Below, one piece after another: positions 1-9,443 of a stretch of DNA of 64,000 nucleotides (within the stretch, counting starts at the first letter, position 1; each line of letters starts with the position of its first letter). The DNA comes from NBLH01 sp050296515 (GTDB taxonomy: Bacteria > Bacteroidota > Bacteroidia > Bacteroidales > NBLH01). The notes beneath the pieces were generated by a model, which was given only the letters and a program-made list of their open reading frames with translations, ran no database searches and was not told where the DNA came from. The stretch spans positions 1 to 64,000 of the forward strand of contig JBNKRJ010000041.1 of NCBI GenBank assembly GCA_050296515.1, read 5' to 3'. The position numbers and the translations under genes are program-made.

Positions 1-55
1 CGAAGTGATCTCATGAGCGAAGCGAATAATCGCTCTACAAAAGAATATGTTTAAC

Positions 56-71
56 CTTGCGAAGCTCATGA
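56..71. repeat. copy of the CTTGCGAAGCTCATGA element
   Basis: A 16-nt exact match to 25744-25759, upstream of hom. A looser copy of the TCATGAGCGAAGCGAAT type is at 11-27. The window edge hides the rest. Confidence 0.45.
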
Positions 72-134
72 ACTCCATATAAATAGTTTAAGAAAAGTGA
101 ATAAATATCAATTACTTAACTAAAATTTAAACAA

Positions 135-1319
135 GTGAAAAAGGAAGTCATTAAACTTGGATTGTTTGGCTTTGGTTGCGTTGGTCAGGGTTTGTATGAG
201 GTACTGAACAAAACAAAAGGAGTAAAAGCTGAAATTAAGAAAATATGTATTAAACACCCTGACAAGCCAAGGCTAATTGAGAGCCACTTTTTTACTACCA
301 ATAAAGAAGAAATACTTAACGATCCTGAAATTGATGTAATTGTAGAGTTGATTGATAATGCAGACGAGGCATTCGAGATTGTAAAAACTGCACTAGATAA
401 TAAAAAAGCAGTTGTAAGTGCCAGTAAAAAAATGATTGCGGAGCATCTGGAAGAGCTTTACCAATTGCAAAACCAAAACAATGTAGCTTTTCTTTATGAA
501 GGCTCTTGCTGCGCGAGTATCCCTATTATCAGGAACTTAGAAGAATATTACGATAATGACCTGTTAAACTCTATTGAGGGCATTTTTAATGGATCAACCA
601 ATTATATCCTGACCAAAATGTTTGATGAAGGCGTTAGTTTCGACCAGGCTTTAAAAGAAGCACAGGAAAAAGGATATGCCGAAACAGACCCTTCGCTGGA
701 TGTAAATGCTTTTGATGCAAAGTTTAAGCTAAGCATTATTCTACTTCATACCTTTGGGATGTTTGTAGGCCATGAAAACATCCTTAATTACGGCATTGGC
801 AATATCAACCAGTTCGATATCAAATATGCCCGCCAGAATGATTATAAAATTAAGTTGATAGCAAGGTGTGAGAAAAAAGACAATCAGGTTTATGCATATG
901 TTTTCCCAAAATTTGTGAGGAAGAAAAGTAAACTATCATACATCGATTACGAGTTTAATGGGATAACAGTTGAAAGTGTTTTCTCTGAACGTCAGTTCTT
1001 CTCAGGCAAAGGTGCTGGTGGCAATCCTACAGGCTCAGCAGTTTTATCAGATATTTCAGCTTTAACATATGATTACAAATACGAATATAAAAAGCACAAA
1101 CAAAATGGTGAAGCAGTTTTTACTAAAAATCATGATGTGAAAGTTTACCTGAGGTACAAAAACGGCAATAAACCTAATATTCGTCCATTTAAAAATGTTT
1201 ATGAAAACTATGAATCACCTGAAGATAACTACCTGATTGGTAACATAGATTTAGTAGATTTAAATGAGTCAGGCTGGCTAAAACAAGAAGACACCAGTGT
1301 AATTCTTCTTGACGATTAA
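135..1319 (+). CDS. hom: homoserine dehydrogenase
   Basis: Interconverts aspartate semialdehyde and homoserine with NAD(P)H, at the branch point to threonine and methionine, in the cytoplasm. The Rossmann motif GFGCVG is at residues 12-17. The family signature NGSTNYIL is at 152-159, followed by AETDPSLDV and D194...K198, which match the catalytic Asp/Lys pair. The last 80 residues do not look like a clear ACT domain, so I cannot claim feedback regulation. The start is GTG; no in-frame ATG near it preserves the N-terminal strand of the Rossmann fold. At 394 residues it is slightly short for the family. It stands alone and ends in a strong terminator. The family call is secure; the allosteric type is not. 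Confidence 0.93.
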   Translation: MKKEVIKLGLFGFGCVGQGLYEVLNKTKGVKAEIKKICIKHPDKPRLIESHFFTTNKEEILNDPEIDVIVELIDNADEAFEIVKTALDNKKAVVSASKKMIAEHLEELYQLQNQNNVAFLYEGSCCASIPIIRNLEEYYDNDLLNSIEGIFNGSTNYILTKMFDEGVSFDQALKEAQEKGYAETDPSLDVNAFDAKFKLSIILLHTFGMFVGHENILNYGIGNINQFDIKYARQNDYKIKLIARCEKKDNQVYAYVFPKFVRKKSKLSYIDYEFNGITVESVFSERQFFSGKGAGGNPTGSAVLSDISALTYDYKYEYKKHKQNGEAVFTKNHDVKVYLRYKNGNKPNIRPFKNVYENYESPEDNYLIGNIDLVDLNESGWLKQEDTSVILLDD

Positions 1320-1349
1320 ATTTGGAAGTATTTTTGGTTAATATACAAA

Positions 1350-1394
1350 GGCTTTGCAACTCGAAAAATCAAGAGGTGCAAAGCCAATTTTTTT
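1350..1394 (+). terminator. intrinsic terminator after hom
   Basis: GGCTTTGCA (1350-1358) pairs with TGCAAAGCC (1377-1385), with an inner CTC/GAG extension, and a T run follows at 1388-1395. The opposite-strand gene also ends here, so the hairpin may serve both directions. Confidence 0.85.
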
Positions 1395-1696
1395 TAAGAT
1401 AGAAGCTTAATTGCCTCTTCTTTTATCTTTGTTTCAATTGTCTTTTTAAATGGTAATGCTGCTAAGGGTATCTGTCCATCAAGATTTACAAAAGCTGCAT
1501 CAACACTTAAAACTCCCTTTACCGACATGCCCATGGCCTTAAACGAAAAATCGGCTTTACTCCCGTTCCAACTTTCAGTCAGATCCTGAATCATATCACC
1601 ATAATCAGCTTTTAACTTGTTTAGTAATCCTTTCACTCTTTCTGTTGCAACATCCTGACTTAAAGAATGAGCAACATCTACTTTAATTCCTGGCAT
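1394..1696 (-). CDS. polyhydroxyalkanoic acid system family protein (PHA_gran_rgn-like)
   Basis: A small protein of 100 residues. The open frame extends 32 residues further upstream, but that part is aromatic-rich and unlike the family. The MPGIKVDVAHSLS start fits family members, which open with a short beta strand and then 'HxL' followed by an amphipathic helix (here ATERVKGLLNKLKADYG). The pattern of helix, 'W-N-G-s-k-a-d-F-s-f' strand, V-K-G-x-L strand and terminal Lys-rich helix resembles the PHA-system family of about 90-100 residues. Its biochemical role is poorly known. It is convergent with hom and shares the terminator region. I see no PHA synthase or phasin genes nearby, so the name should not be read as proof of PHA metabolism. 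Confidence 0.65.
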   Translation of the reverse strand: MPGIKVDVAHSLSQDVATERVKGLLNKLKADYGDMIQDLTESWNGSKADFSFKAMGMSVKGVLSVDAAFVNLDGQIPLAALPFKKTIETKIKEEAIKLLS

Positions 1697-1945
1697 AATT
1701 TTTAAATTTTCAAGTTTTTGCCAAAAATAAAGACTTTGAGTAAAATATACCGAATTCTTGAAAAAATTGTAGCTCCTTGAGTATAACCACAAAATTCCCT
1801 AGGATATCAAAAAGTCAATCTCATTAGACATTTGTCATTTATTGACTAATGACTTAATGACCATTGACCAACTGCCTGATAATCTTTAGATAGCTCGAAA
1901 AGCTTCATTGTTCGATGAGTCCAGAGCTCTCTTGATTTAAAATGA

Positions 1946-2443
1946 CTAAGCCAATGTCAATGTGTTTTCCCAAATTCCATGAAGATTGCATCCAATTTCA
2001 GCCCTGATTGTTTTTACCCCATCAAGCTTTACGAAAAAACTATTATAACCTCTTGCTGCACCAATTTCAACCTCAGTTGTTGCAATCAGCCTATCATCCA
2101 AAAACAGCTTGTAGTAGTCAATCCAGTGATTATTTTCAGTGGGGTGGATAATCCCTTTTGAACCAATTGTTATAGAAACTTTTGTAAATCCTTTATCATC
2201 CTGTTCTTTTACCTCAATAAATGGGGTGTGTTTTAATTCAAGCTCTGTAGGATTCTCAGGATCTTGAATTGACATTTTTGTGCGGTTAATGATTTGCTTT
2301 TCGCGTTCCGTTTTTTCAGGCTCTTTAACTGTTTCAACAATTTTTTCATCCTGTTCTTTGGTTTGGCAACTAGCTATAAGTGCAACCGAAGCTCCGGTAA
2401 TTGAAAGCAATCCAATGTTTTTGAGTAATTCTCGTCGTTTCAT
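1946..2443 (-). CDS. exported lipoprotein superoxide reductase (desulfoferrodoxin/neelaredoxin family)
   Basis: Probably reduces superoxide to peroxide at a single Fe(His)4Cys centre. The C-terminal 95 residues carry the full ligand set in order: H72 (KHTP), H100 and H106 (IHPTENNHW), C152 and H155 (CNLHGIW). The N-terminal Cys4 rubredoxin-like domain of full desulfoferrodoxins is absent, so this is a one-iron type. Residues 1-26 are an export signal with an Arg pair (KRRELLKN) and a lipobox ending at C26, followed by a charged linker; this predicts a membrane-anchored extracytoplasmic enzyme, possibly Tat-exported. The residue that is usually the Glu before Lys-His in the E-K-H motif is Leu70 here, so the usual Glu sixth ligand of the resting enzyme seems missing. 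Family confidence is high; activity is inferred. Confidence 0.85.
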   Translation of the reverse strand: MKRRELLKNIGLLSITGASVALIASCQTKEQDEKIVETVKEPEKTEREKQIINRTKMSIQDPENPTELELKHTPFIEVKEQDDKGFTKVSITIGSKGIIHPTENNHWIDYYKLFLDDRLIATTEVEIGAARGYNSFFVKLDGVKTIRAEIGCNLHGIWENTLTLA

Positions 2444-2698
2444 ATAATAAGTTTTAGATTAAGTATCCCAAATTTAAATAATTTAACCAAAAAGCCTAAA
2501 AAATACTGTAAAACAATTAAGAAATTAAATAACTGCGTAGGCTTTTTTTTATATTAGCAGCTTGAAAAAGTCAGCAGTACTCAGTCTGTGGAAGAAAAAC
2601 TGTTTAATTCATCTTTCTCGTTACGGAAGGGAGAATGATAACTTCGCTTCAGAAAAATAAAAGAAAGCACTGATTGAAATATAAAAAAGCGAATACAA

Positions 2699-3421
2699 AT
2701 GGAACACTCATTAAAATGGATGCCTAAAGATACCATTTTCTTTGTCACAATACTTATCGTTAGTGGTGGTTTTATGGCTTATTACTTTATGTCAAAGTCT
2801 GAAAAGCTGAAAAATAACTTTGTCCAAAAGTTTGGTGCAGAAAAAACTCAAGTCCGATGGGTGGTTTTTGAACGACTTCTTGGAGTATTATTCTTTGGTA
2901 TTATTCCGTTGTTATCAGTTTCAATCTTTTTTGATAAAGGGGTTACCAGCTATGGTATATCTTTAGATAATATGTTAATTTCATTGTACTGGATTTTAGG
3001 GCTCTCTCCCCTATTAATCACCATGAACTATTTCAACTGCAAAAAAGAGGACAACCTTGCCATGTATCCGCAAATACGTGTGTTTGAATGGGATACACAA
3101 CTTTTGCTTTTGAGTGCATTTAGTTGGATTGCTTATCTTTTGGCCTATGAGTTCATGTTTAGAGGTTATTTGTTATTTGTTTCAGTAGAATATTTAGGAG
3201 TTTGGCCTGCCATTGCTTTAAATATTGCTATTTATGCTTTGGTACATGTACCAAAAGGAATAAAGGAAGCTGTTGGAGCCCTACCATTAGGGATTGTTCT
3301 AGGAATTATCACAATACAAACAGGAAATATTTGGGTTGCTTTTGTAGTACATATTGTTTTGGCATTGAGTAATGAGTGGTTTTCGTTGAGGGCGCATCCG
3401 GATATGAAGTTTGTGAAATAG
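2699..3421 (+). CDS. CPBP family intramembrane metalloprotease
   Basis: A polytopic membrane protein of 240 residues with about six hydrophobic segments. The CPBP (CAAX protease/bacteriocin-processing) signature is visible: E151xxxR155 (YEFMFRG), then H183 (ALVHVPKG) and H218 (FVVHIVL). The usual EExxxR motif is reduced, with Tyr150 in place of the first Glu, and the Asn four residues after the last His is Ala222. Catalysis therefore needs testing, although single-Glu members exist. It lies 19 bp upstream of an SDR gene on the same strand and is probably cotranscribed with it. Substrate unknown. Confidence 0.8.
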   Translation: MEHSLKWMPKDTIFFVTILIVSGGFMAYYFMSKSEKLKNNFVQKFGAEKTQVRWVVFERLLGVLFFGIIPLLSVSIFFDKGVTSYGISLDNMLISLYWILGLSPLLITMNYFNCKKEDNLAMYPQIRVFEWDTQLLLLSAFSWIAYLLAYEFMFRGYLLFVSVEYLGVWPAIALNIAIYALVHVPKGIKEAVGALPLGIVLGIITIQTGNIWVAFVVHIVLALSNEWFSLRAHPDMKFVK

Positions 3422-3440
3422 AAATTTTTAATAAGAATAA

Positions 3441-4436
3441 ATGAACATTTTTGTAACAGGTGCCACTGGCTTTATTGGAGCCATATTAGCCTTAAAATTA
3501 GCCAATGAAGGTAACACTATACATGCTTTGTATCGCTCAAAAGAAAAGGCTAAAGATATTGAGCATGAGAACATTAAACTTTTCAAAGGGGATATTACCA
3601 ATGAAGAAAGTATAAGAATCGCTATGCAGGGTTGCGAGCAAGTCTATCACATTGCTGCATCCACAGAAATCTGGGCAAAGGATACTGGCTTTATTTACAA
3701 AATGAATGTTGCTGCCACCGAAAATATTCTGCAACTGGCGCTTGAACTTGGAGTGAAAAAGGTAGTATTCACATCAACAGCAGGAGTTTTTGGTCCTTCG
3801 GCAAATGGGCATAAAGTTAACGAAGAAACCAAACGAACTATCGATTATTTTCTTGAATATGAGCGTACTAAAGACTTAGCCGAGGAAAAAGTTCGCGAAT
3901 ATGCTCAAAAAGGTTTGCATACTGTAATTGTTAATCCTACCAGAGTTTATGGTCCGGGTCCTTTAACAAAAAATAATGGTACAGCCATTATGATAAAATC
4001 CTTTTCTGAAGGTAAATGGCGAATTATTTTAGGAAATGGAAAAAGCGTAGGCAACTATGTGTATGTTGATGATGTAATTAATGGTCACCTTCTTGCCATG
4101 GAAAATGGAAAACCAGGGGAACGCTACATTCTTGGAGGTGACAATGTAGACTATCTTGAATTCTTTGAAATTTTAAGAAAACTTACCGGTAAAAAACACC
4201 GAATGTTTAAACTTCCAATTGGTGTATTGCTAACAGTTTCGCAAACAATGATGCTTTTCGCTAAATTATTTGGAATCAAACCATTTATAACTCCTCCGTT
4301 GGTCAGGAAATTTAATTATCAATGGAATGTCTCGTCAGAAAAAGCATTAAAAGAGCTAGGTTACCAGCCACTTACCTTTGAAAAAGGAGCAATAAAAACA
4401 TTGGAATGGCTTGAAGAACAGAAAAATAAAATTTAG
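3441..4436 (+). CDS. NAD-dependent epimerase/dehydratase-like extended SDR
   Basis: An extended short-chain dehydrogenase of 331 residues. The nucleotide-binding GATGFIG is at 7-13. The active-site S112/T113 and Y140xxxK144 are present, as is the 'NPTRVYGPG' substrate-loop signature. Members include sugar epimerases, dihydroflavonol reductase-like enzymes and hydroxysteroid dehydrogenase-like proteins. The closing 'LGYQPLTFEKGAIKTLEWL' resembles the reductase type more than sugar epimerases. It follows the CPBP gene by 19 bp and precedes another SDR by 43 bp, so the three probably form one transcription unit. Substrate not predictable from sequence alone. Confidence 0.85.
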   Translation: MNIFVTGATGFIGAILALKLANEGNTIHALYRSKEKAKDIEHENIKLFKGDITNEESIRIAMQGCEQVYHIAASTEIWAKDTGFIYKMNVAATENILQLALELGVKKVVFTSTAGVFGPSANGHKVNEETKRTIDYFLEYERTKDLAEEKVREYAQKGLHTVIVNPTRVYGPGPLTKNNGTAIMIKSFSEGKWRIILGNGKSVGNYVYVDDVINGHLLAMENGKPGERYILGGDNVDYLEFFEILRKLTGKKHRMFKLPIGVLLTVSQTMMLFAKLFGIKPFITPPLVRKFNYQWNVSSEKALKELGYQPLTFEKGAIKTLEWLEEQKNKI

Positions 4437-4479
4437 AAATTAGAAATTAACACCTGGATTCCAACAAAATATATAAACA

Positions 4480-5274
4480 ATGCAAGAAACTTATACATTA
4501 ATCACCGGAAGTTCACAAGGAATTGGAAAAGGATATGCAATGGAATTTGCAAAAAGAGGACATAACCTCTTATTGGTTGCTCTGCCTGAGCCCCAGCTTG
4601 ATGAAACTGCAAACGAAATCAAAGAAAAATTTGATGTAAATGTGGATACTTTGGGAATTGATTTATCACAGCTAAAAGCCCCCGAAGAAGTTTATAACTG
4701 GTGTAAAGAAAAAGGTTATGTAGTTGATATATTGGTAAATAATGCAGGAATTGCCGGAACTTCTGTCTTTGATGAAAGTCCTTTGGGATATAGCGATTTA
4801 AGAATCATGGTTAATGTAAGAGCCCTGGTTTTGCTTTGCCGCCTGTTTATTCCTGATTTAAAAAAATTACCAAACGCCTATATTTTAAACACAGGCAGTT
4901 TATCTGCCTATTATTCAATACCATACAAGAGTGTTTATTCAGCGTCAAAAGCGTTTGTATTAAACTTTTCTAAAGCAATTAGAGAAGAATTACGTGGAAC
5001 ATCTGTTAGCTTAACCATTGTTAATCCAAATGGAGTATATACAAACGAAGGAACTTTTGGACGTATAGATTCTCATGGAGCCAAAGGAAAATGGGCAGCA
5101 ATATCAACTGATGAACTTGCTAAAATTACTGTAACTGCAATGTTTAAAGGAAAAGCTATTGTTACACCAAAGTTTTTTAATAGATTCTTACTGTTCTTAC
5201 AAAAAATTATTCCTTATAAGTTAGAGCAAAGAATCTTACGAAAAGAATTTATGAAAGAAGTAAAGGTTTCATAA
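4480..5274 (+). CDS. classical short-chain dehydrogenase/reductase
   Basis: A cytoplasmic NAD(P)-dependent oxidoreductase of 264 residues. It has the TGSSQGIG cofactor loop at 9-16, NNAG at 87-90, catalytic S140, Y153 and K157 with standard spacing, and the post-catalytic 'NPNGVYTN' turn. The C-terminal 45 residues (FLLFLQKIIPYKLEQRILRK) are hydrophobic and basic, as in SDRs acting on lipophilic substrates such as 3-ketoacyl or steroid-like compounds. The next gene begins 13 bp downstream. Substrate unknown. Confidence 0.87.
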   Translation: MQETYTLITGSSQGIGKGYAMEFAKRGHNLLLVALPEPQLDETANEIKEKFDVNVDTLGIDLSQLKAPEEVYNWCKEKGYVVDILVNNAGIAGTSVFDESPLGYSDLRIMVNVRALVLLCRLFIPDLKKLPNAYILNTGSLSAYYSIPYKSVYSASKAFVLNFSKAIREELRGTSVSLTIVNPNGVYTNEGTFGRIDSHGAKGKWAAISTDELAKITVTAMFKGKAIVTPKFFNRFLLFLQKIIPYKLEQRILRKEFMKEVKVS

Positions 5275-5287
5275 AAATGCAAAAACG

Positions 5288-6355
5288 ATGAAGAAAATTT
5301 TGGCAATAGCATCCATTATAAGCCTCTTTTTCAGTTGTAGCAATAGTAAAAAAAGTAGCGAACTTGTTTTTAAATTTGAACAGCAGAGCTCAAAAAGAGG
5401 TATTAGCATTAGGGGGTTACATGTTGTGAATGAGGATATTGCATGGATAAGTGGTTCAAAAGGAACATTTGCTAAAACCATTGATGGAGGAAAAACCTGG
5501 AAGTGGGATTCCATCCCAAATTCTTCAAATTTAGATTTTAGAGATATTATTGCTTTTGATGAAAACAAAGCCTTAGTTATTAGTGCAGGTTTACCAGCTA
5601 AAATTTATAAAACTACAGATGGAGGGAAAAACTGGCTGGAAAAATATTCGGATACAACCACTGGCGTTTTCTTTAATTCTTTTGATTTTTGGAATGAAAA
5701 TGAAGGTATTGCTGTTAGTGATCCATTAGCAGATGGCTTTCTTTTAATTAAAACAATAGATGGCGGGGAAACCTGGATGCGAATAAATTCATCGAGTATG
5801 CCAAAAAATGAAAAAGGCGAAGCCCAATTTGCTGCGAGCGGCACATGCATAGTTACTTTTGGTAATTCAGATGTGTGTTTTGTCACGGGTGGAACTTCAG
5901 CAAGAGCTTTTGTTAGTCATAACAAAGGTAAAAACTGGCAGGCTTTTCAGACTCCTTTGATGCAAAAAGAACAAACAAAAGGTATTTATTCAGTGGATTT
6001 CTTAAACAAAGACACTGCATATGTTGTTGGAGGTGATTACCAAAACCCTGAAATAAAAGATCATACGGCAGCTTTTACTACTGATGGTGGCAAAACCTGG
6101 CAAGAGCCAATGATTTTCCCTCCCAGTGGTTTTAATTCATGTGTGAAATATGTACCAAATACTGATGGTCAATATTTAATTGCTGTGGGAACCAAAGGTT
6201 CCAATATATCAAAAGACGGTGGAAAAAACTGGTCATTACTTGATACTGTTCCATATCACACAGTAGCTTTTACAAGCACTGGTAAATATGGTTGGGCCGC
6301 AGGCTCTGATGGCCGAGTTGCAAAAATTACTTTGAATCAATCTGGTCAGCAGTAA
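5288..6355 (+). CDS. Asp-box (BNR/YCF48-like) beta-propeller lipoprotein
   Basis: An exported lipoprotein with a signal ending in the lipobox SLFFSC. The mature part has at least six Asp-box-type turns, each S/T-x-D-G-G-K-x-W or a variant: TIDGGKTW, TTDGGKNW, TIDGGETW, SHNKGKNW, TTDGGKTW, SKDGGKNW. These are spaced as blades of a beta-propeller. The family includes sialidase-fold and photosystem II assembly factor-like proteins. I see no sialidase Arg triad or FRIP motif, so I do not call it a glycosidase. Its last 29 bp overlap the end of the convergent Ig-like lipoprotein gene. Confidence 0.82.
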   Translation: MKKILAIASIISLFFSCSNSKKSSELVFKFEQQSSKRGISIRGLHVVNEDIAWISGSKGTFAKTIDGGKTWKWDSIPNSSNLDFRDIIAFDENKALVISAGLPAKIYKTTDGGKNWLEKYSDTTTGVFFNSFDFWNENEGIAVSDPLADGFLLIKTIDGGETWMRINSSSMPKNEKGEAQFAASGTCIVTFGNSDVCFVTGGTSARAFVSHNKGKNWQAFQTPLMQKEQTKGIYSVDFLNKDTAYVVGGDYQNPEIKDHTAAFTTDGGKTWQEPMIFPPSGFNSCVKYVPNTDGQYLIAVGTKGSNISKDGGKNWSLLDTVPYHTVAFTSTGKYGWAAGSDGRVAKITLNQSGQQ

Positions 6356-9296
6356 AACTTTGAATCAAAGTTTTGCCGACATCCCAGGATAATTGATTTT
6401 CAAAGTTTGATTTAAGCTGTAAAACCTTGCCATTCATAATAACCCGCTCAGGCTGAATGCCTTCAAAGTAATTACCTGTATCCCATTTACCATTATTGTT
6501 CCTGTCAAATATGATTTTCAGTTCATAATCCCCGGGATGAAGAAAGTCCATCACTATCTTCTGATCTTCTGAAATGGAATATTCTTTTACAACACCACCT
6601 TTTTTACCAAGTAACTGAACAATGATATTGCCCTTTCCTATTATTGAATCAATCCAATACCGTGGAACATTAAATTCTTTTTTAGAAACCTCTTTATTTT
6701 CCAATGAATCTGAAACAGCTACTTCGGTGTTAAGTGAATCTAACCCAGATGCTAATGAATCTGTTTCATGTGTTTTTAACCTGGCCTTAATATTTGTCAA
6801 ATCAAGAACCAGCGAGGTGTAGTAATCCTCTTCACGTGTGGCAAATTCATAATCTTCGGCCTTATTATAAACATCGTAGATATTAATAAATGCCATTGAA
6901 TCAAGCCTCAATATGTATTTTGTTTTTGCCTTCCATTCCGAATTCAATAATCGCTGTCTAATTTTTAGTGAGTCCCTCGTAAGATCAAACTTTCTGGGTA
7001 AATAAACACTAACCGTTTCTTCTTTTTTAGATGTTCTGGAATCAGGGGTGACTCCTTTGCTTGTTTTTTTCTTGAAGTCCAGCATTTTACGTGAAATTAA
7101 CTCCAGCGTGTCTGCAAAATTTGTAACATTCCCTTTTCTATCAGCATCCTTGTATTTAAAAACAAGCCTCAGAGTATCCATATCTGACACAAAACTGTCC
7201 GTTATCTCATATTTTAATGTGTCCCTGGTAGCATTATCTTCAAGCTTGTACCAGGTTGTATTTAAAGTAAATCCAAGCGGCTCTACTGTTGGCAATTGTT
7301 GCAAGCCTTTGTTAAAAATTAAGTTTATACTATTGTTCTTTTTTCTTTGTGCCATTACCAGATACTGCTCAGAATCACTATAAGTCAGCCTCATGGTTTC
7401 TTCAAAATAAACACTGTCATTATTTATGTCCATATGATCAAAGCACTTTACAGCGAAAGTCAACGTATCTCTATTGCTTATTTCTTTGCTTGTCAGGTTT
7501 ATAGTAACAGTATCAGATGTTCTGTTTTTGGTTACCCTATACCAATTCCCACTTGCAAAAAAGTCATCCGGGACCACCTCCAATAAAGTTTGCAATGGTT
7601 TATCAAAAACCAAGGTAATTTTTTCAGCTTCATCTCTTTTTCGACTTAGTATTTTATGCGAGGTAATCGGCATAAGAACCGTATCACTCAATACCTGTAT
7701 TTGTTCAAAAAAGAAGTGGTTATCGTAATCCACAACTATCTTAATCGTATCAAGTTGAGCAACTTCCTGATTAGTAATTCTACAATTATAAACTCTGTTT
7801 GAATCTGAAGGGCTGGCGGTGTACCAATTTTCATCATCAAAATTTAGCGAACGTAATGTGAAATTTCTTGCAATTGGCCTTCTAAACTTAAACTGAAGCT
7901 CGTCCTTTTTTAACCTGTAGGCTTTAATAATCTCTTGTTTTTTTGGATCTACAGTTGTTGTGTCATAAATTTCAAACAAACGCATACGCGAAGTGTCAAC
8001 ATGAATTAAAGGAACTGGTGATTCTATTCGTAATTTTTTGTCCATCTCAACCTTATTATCCTCTGCGAGATAGGATAATTTGAGATATTCTTTTTTAACA
8101 ACTGTTTGTTCTTCTTTGCTCTTTTTCCTTTTCCAAGCATCCTTATCTTTTTTCTCACGAAATTCAAAGACCAAAGTGTCATGCCCAATTATTGATTCAC
8201 CCAAAGAATCAACTGTCAGGTAAGCTAAATCCAATTTAAGCGAATCTTTTGCCATAATGGTAGTATCATTAATCCACCATGTTATTGTATCACTTGCTAA
8301 ATTCTTTTCAAGAAGGTAATTTTGCGGAGCGATCTCGAAGTTCAGAGGTTTAATTGAAAAATTTGAATCAACAGGTAACTCAAAAGACAACTCCATTTTC
8401 CCTCTTTCTTCTCTTTTATAGTCTTGTACTCGTTGTTTAAATTTTGCTTCTTCAAAGAGGTATAACTGCAAGCTTGAAGGCAAAGTTTTGTAAGTATTGG
8501 TAATAATTACCGTGTCTCTTTCCAGACTATCCGATAGTTCCGCATCTTCGGTATCATGCAAAACAGTTCCGGCCTTTACCGAATCCACCTTTGTAAATGG
8601 CTCAATACCAGGCACAATCAAACTATCCAAAAAAGCTCTGGGCTCAAAAGAATCAGCTTTTTTATTCGTATTTAAATCACTCAGTGCAAATATTTTATAA
8701 GCTCCTGGTCGAATATGATCGATAGAAAAGTTCCCAGAGGTGTCTATTTTGCTCATATAACTCGACAAAGATTTGTATGGAATAGAATCTTCATGATTTT
8801 CAAATATCAGCACAAAAGTGTTCTCCGGTATTTTTAAATCATATGCATTTTTCACATTTCCTTTTATTGCAAACGAGTCAATCTCATCCTTTGTTGAAAA
8901 AACGAATTGAAAACCCTCAAGTATATTTCCTTCGTTAAAATCTGCAATTGCGTTTCCAAATTTCAGGGTATAAGTAACGCTATCCTTTAGCGGCTCGTTG
9001 AATTTTACTCTTAAAGATTTCTTCCTTACCTTAAAATCAGGAGTTTCCTCAAACGGAGGAGACGCAACAAACTCTTGGTTTATATCCTTAAGCTCAAAAT
9101 ATTCGTTGAAATAAATGTCAATTTTTTTGTCGGCGAAACTGGTGTCATTTAAAACAGGTTTGCTACCAATCATTACAGGAGGAATAGAGTCTTTGGGCCC
9201 ACCAGTAATATTGCCAATGTTTGCACATGAGTCCATTAAAAACATTGCCAGGACAATATTACTTAATATTAAAATAACTGAGAGATGTCTCTTCAT
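6327..9296 (-). CDS. large Ig-like (Big_5/SbsA-type) domain lipoprotein
   Basis: A 989-residue exported lipoprotein (lipobox FLMDSC) that opens with 'GGPKDSIPPV', a hallmark of a Bacteroidetes family with an N-terminal Big_5 Ig-like domain. Here the domain continues through DIYFNEYFEL and VKFNEPLKDSVTYTLKFGNAIAD. A prealbumin-like domain (FAIKGNVKNAYDL...YKIFALSDLNTNKKAD) follows. The middle is made of repeated beta-rich units with 'DTLTL/DTVTI' and 'NKGLQQ/FDKPLQT' phrases, and the end has a second carboxypeptidase-regulatory-like segment (GDYELKIIFDRNNNGKWDTG). It is probably an outer-membrane-associated protein of unknown role. The frame is intact. It overlaps the convergent propeller gene by 29 bp. 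Confidence 0.82.
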   Translation of the reverse strand: MKRHLSVILILSNIVLAMFLMDSCANIGNITGGPKDSIPPVMIGSKPVLNDTSFADKKIDIYFNEYFELKDINQEFVASPPFEETPDFKVRKKSLRVKFNEPLKDSVTYTLKFGNAIADFNEGNILEGFQFVFSTKDEIDSFAIKGNVKNAYDLKIPENTFVLIFENHEDSIPYKSLSSYMSKIDTSGNFSIDHIRPGAYKIFALSDLNTNKKADSFEPRAFLDSLIVPGIEPFTKVDSVKAGTVLHDTEDAELSDSLERDTVIITNTYKTLPSSLQLYLFEEAKFKQRVQDYKREERGKMELSFELPVDSNFSIKPLNFEIAPQNYLLEKNLASDTITWWINDTTIMAKDSLKLDLAYLTVDSLGESIIGHDTLVFEFREKKDKDAWKRKKSKEEQTVVKKEYLKLSYLAEDNKVEMDKKLRIESPVPLIHVDTSRMRLFEIYDTTTVDPKKQEIIKAYRLKKDELQFKFRRPIARNFTLRSLNFDDENWYTASPSDSNRVYNCRITNQEVAQLDTIKIVVDYDNHFFFEQIQVLSDTVLMPITSHKILSRKRDEAEKITLVFDKPLQTLLEVVPDDFFASGNWYRVTKNRTSDTVTINLTSKEISNRDTLTFAVKCFDHMDINNDSVYFEETMRLTYSDSEQYLVMAQRKKNNSINLIFNKGLQQLPTVEPLGFTLNTTWYKLEDNATRDTLKYEITDSFVSDMDTLRLVFKYKDADRKGNVTNFADTLELISRKMLDFKKKTSKGVTPDSRTSKKEETVSVYLPRKFDLTRDSLKIRQRLLNSEWKAKTKYILRLDSMAFINIYDVYNKAEDYEFATREEDYYTSLVLDLTNIKARLKTHETDSLASGLDSLNTEVAVSDSLENKEVSKKEFNVPRYWIDSIIGKGNIIVQLLGKKGGVVKEYSISEDQKIVMDFLHPGDYELKIIFDRNNNGKWDTGNYFEGIQPERVIMNGKVLQLKSNFENQLSWDVGKTLIQSFTADQIDSK

Positions 9297-9443
9297 TGGT
9301 TTATATTATGATAAACACTTGATAATTAATAAGTCTCCGAATGTGGGGACAATAATTTATAATGATTGCCAAAGATACAAACATTGTGAGTATAAGGAAA
9401 TCATCCCTAAAAGGATTTAAGTTTTTTTTAGATTTGCATCAAT

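Noticed and set aside
5605..5886. 93-codon minus-strand frame inside the Asp-box lipoprotein gene
   Set aside because: It is a reverse shadow of the repeat-rich sequence; Asp-box repeats readily open antisense frames.
7347..7728. Two overlapping plus-strand frames inside the Ig-like lipoprotein gene
   Set aside because: They are antisense shadows of a complete 989-residue gene.
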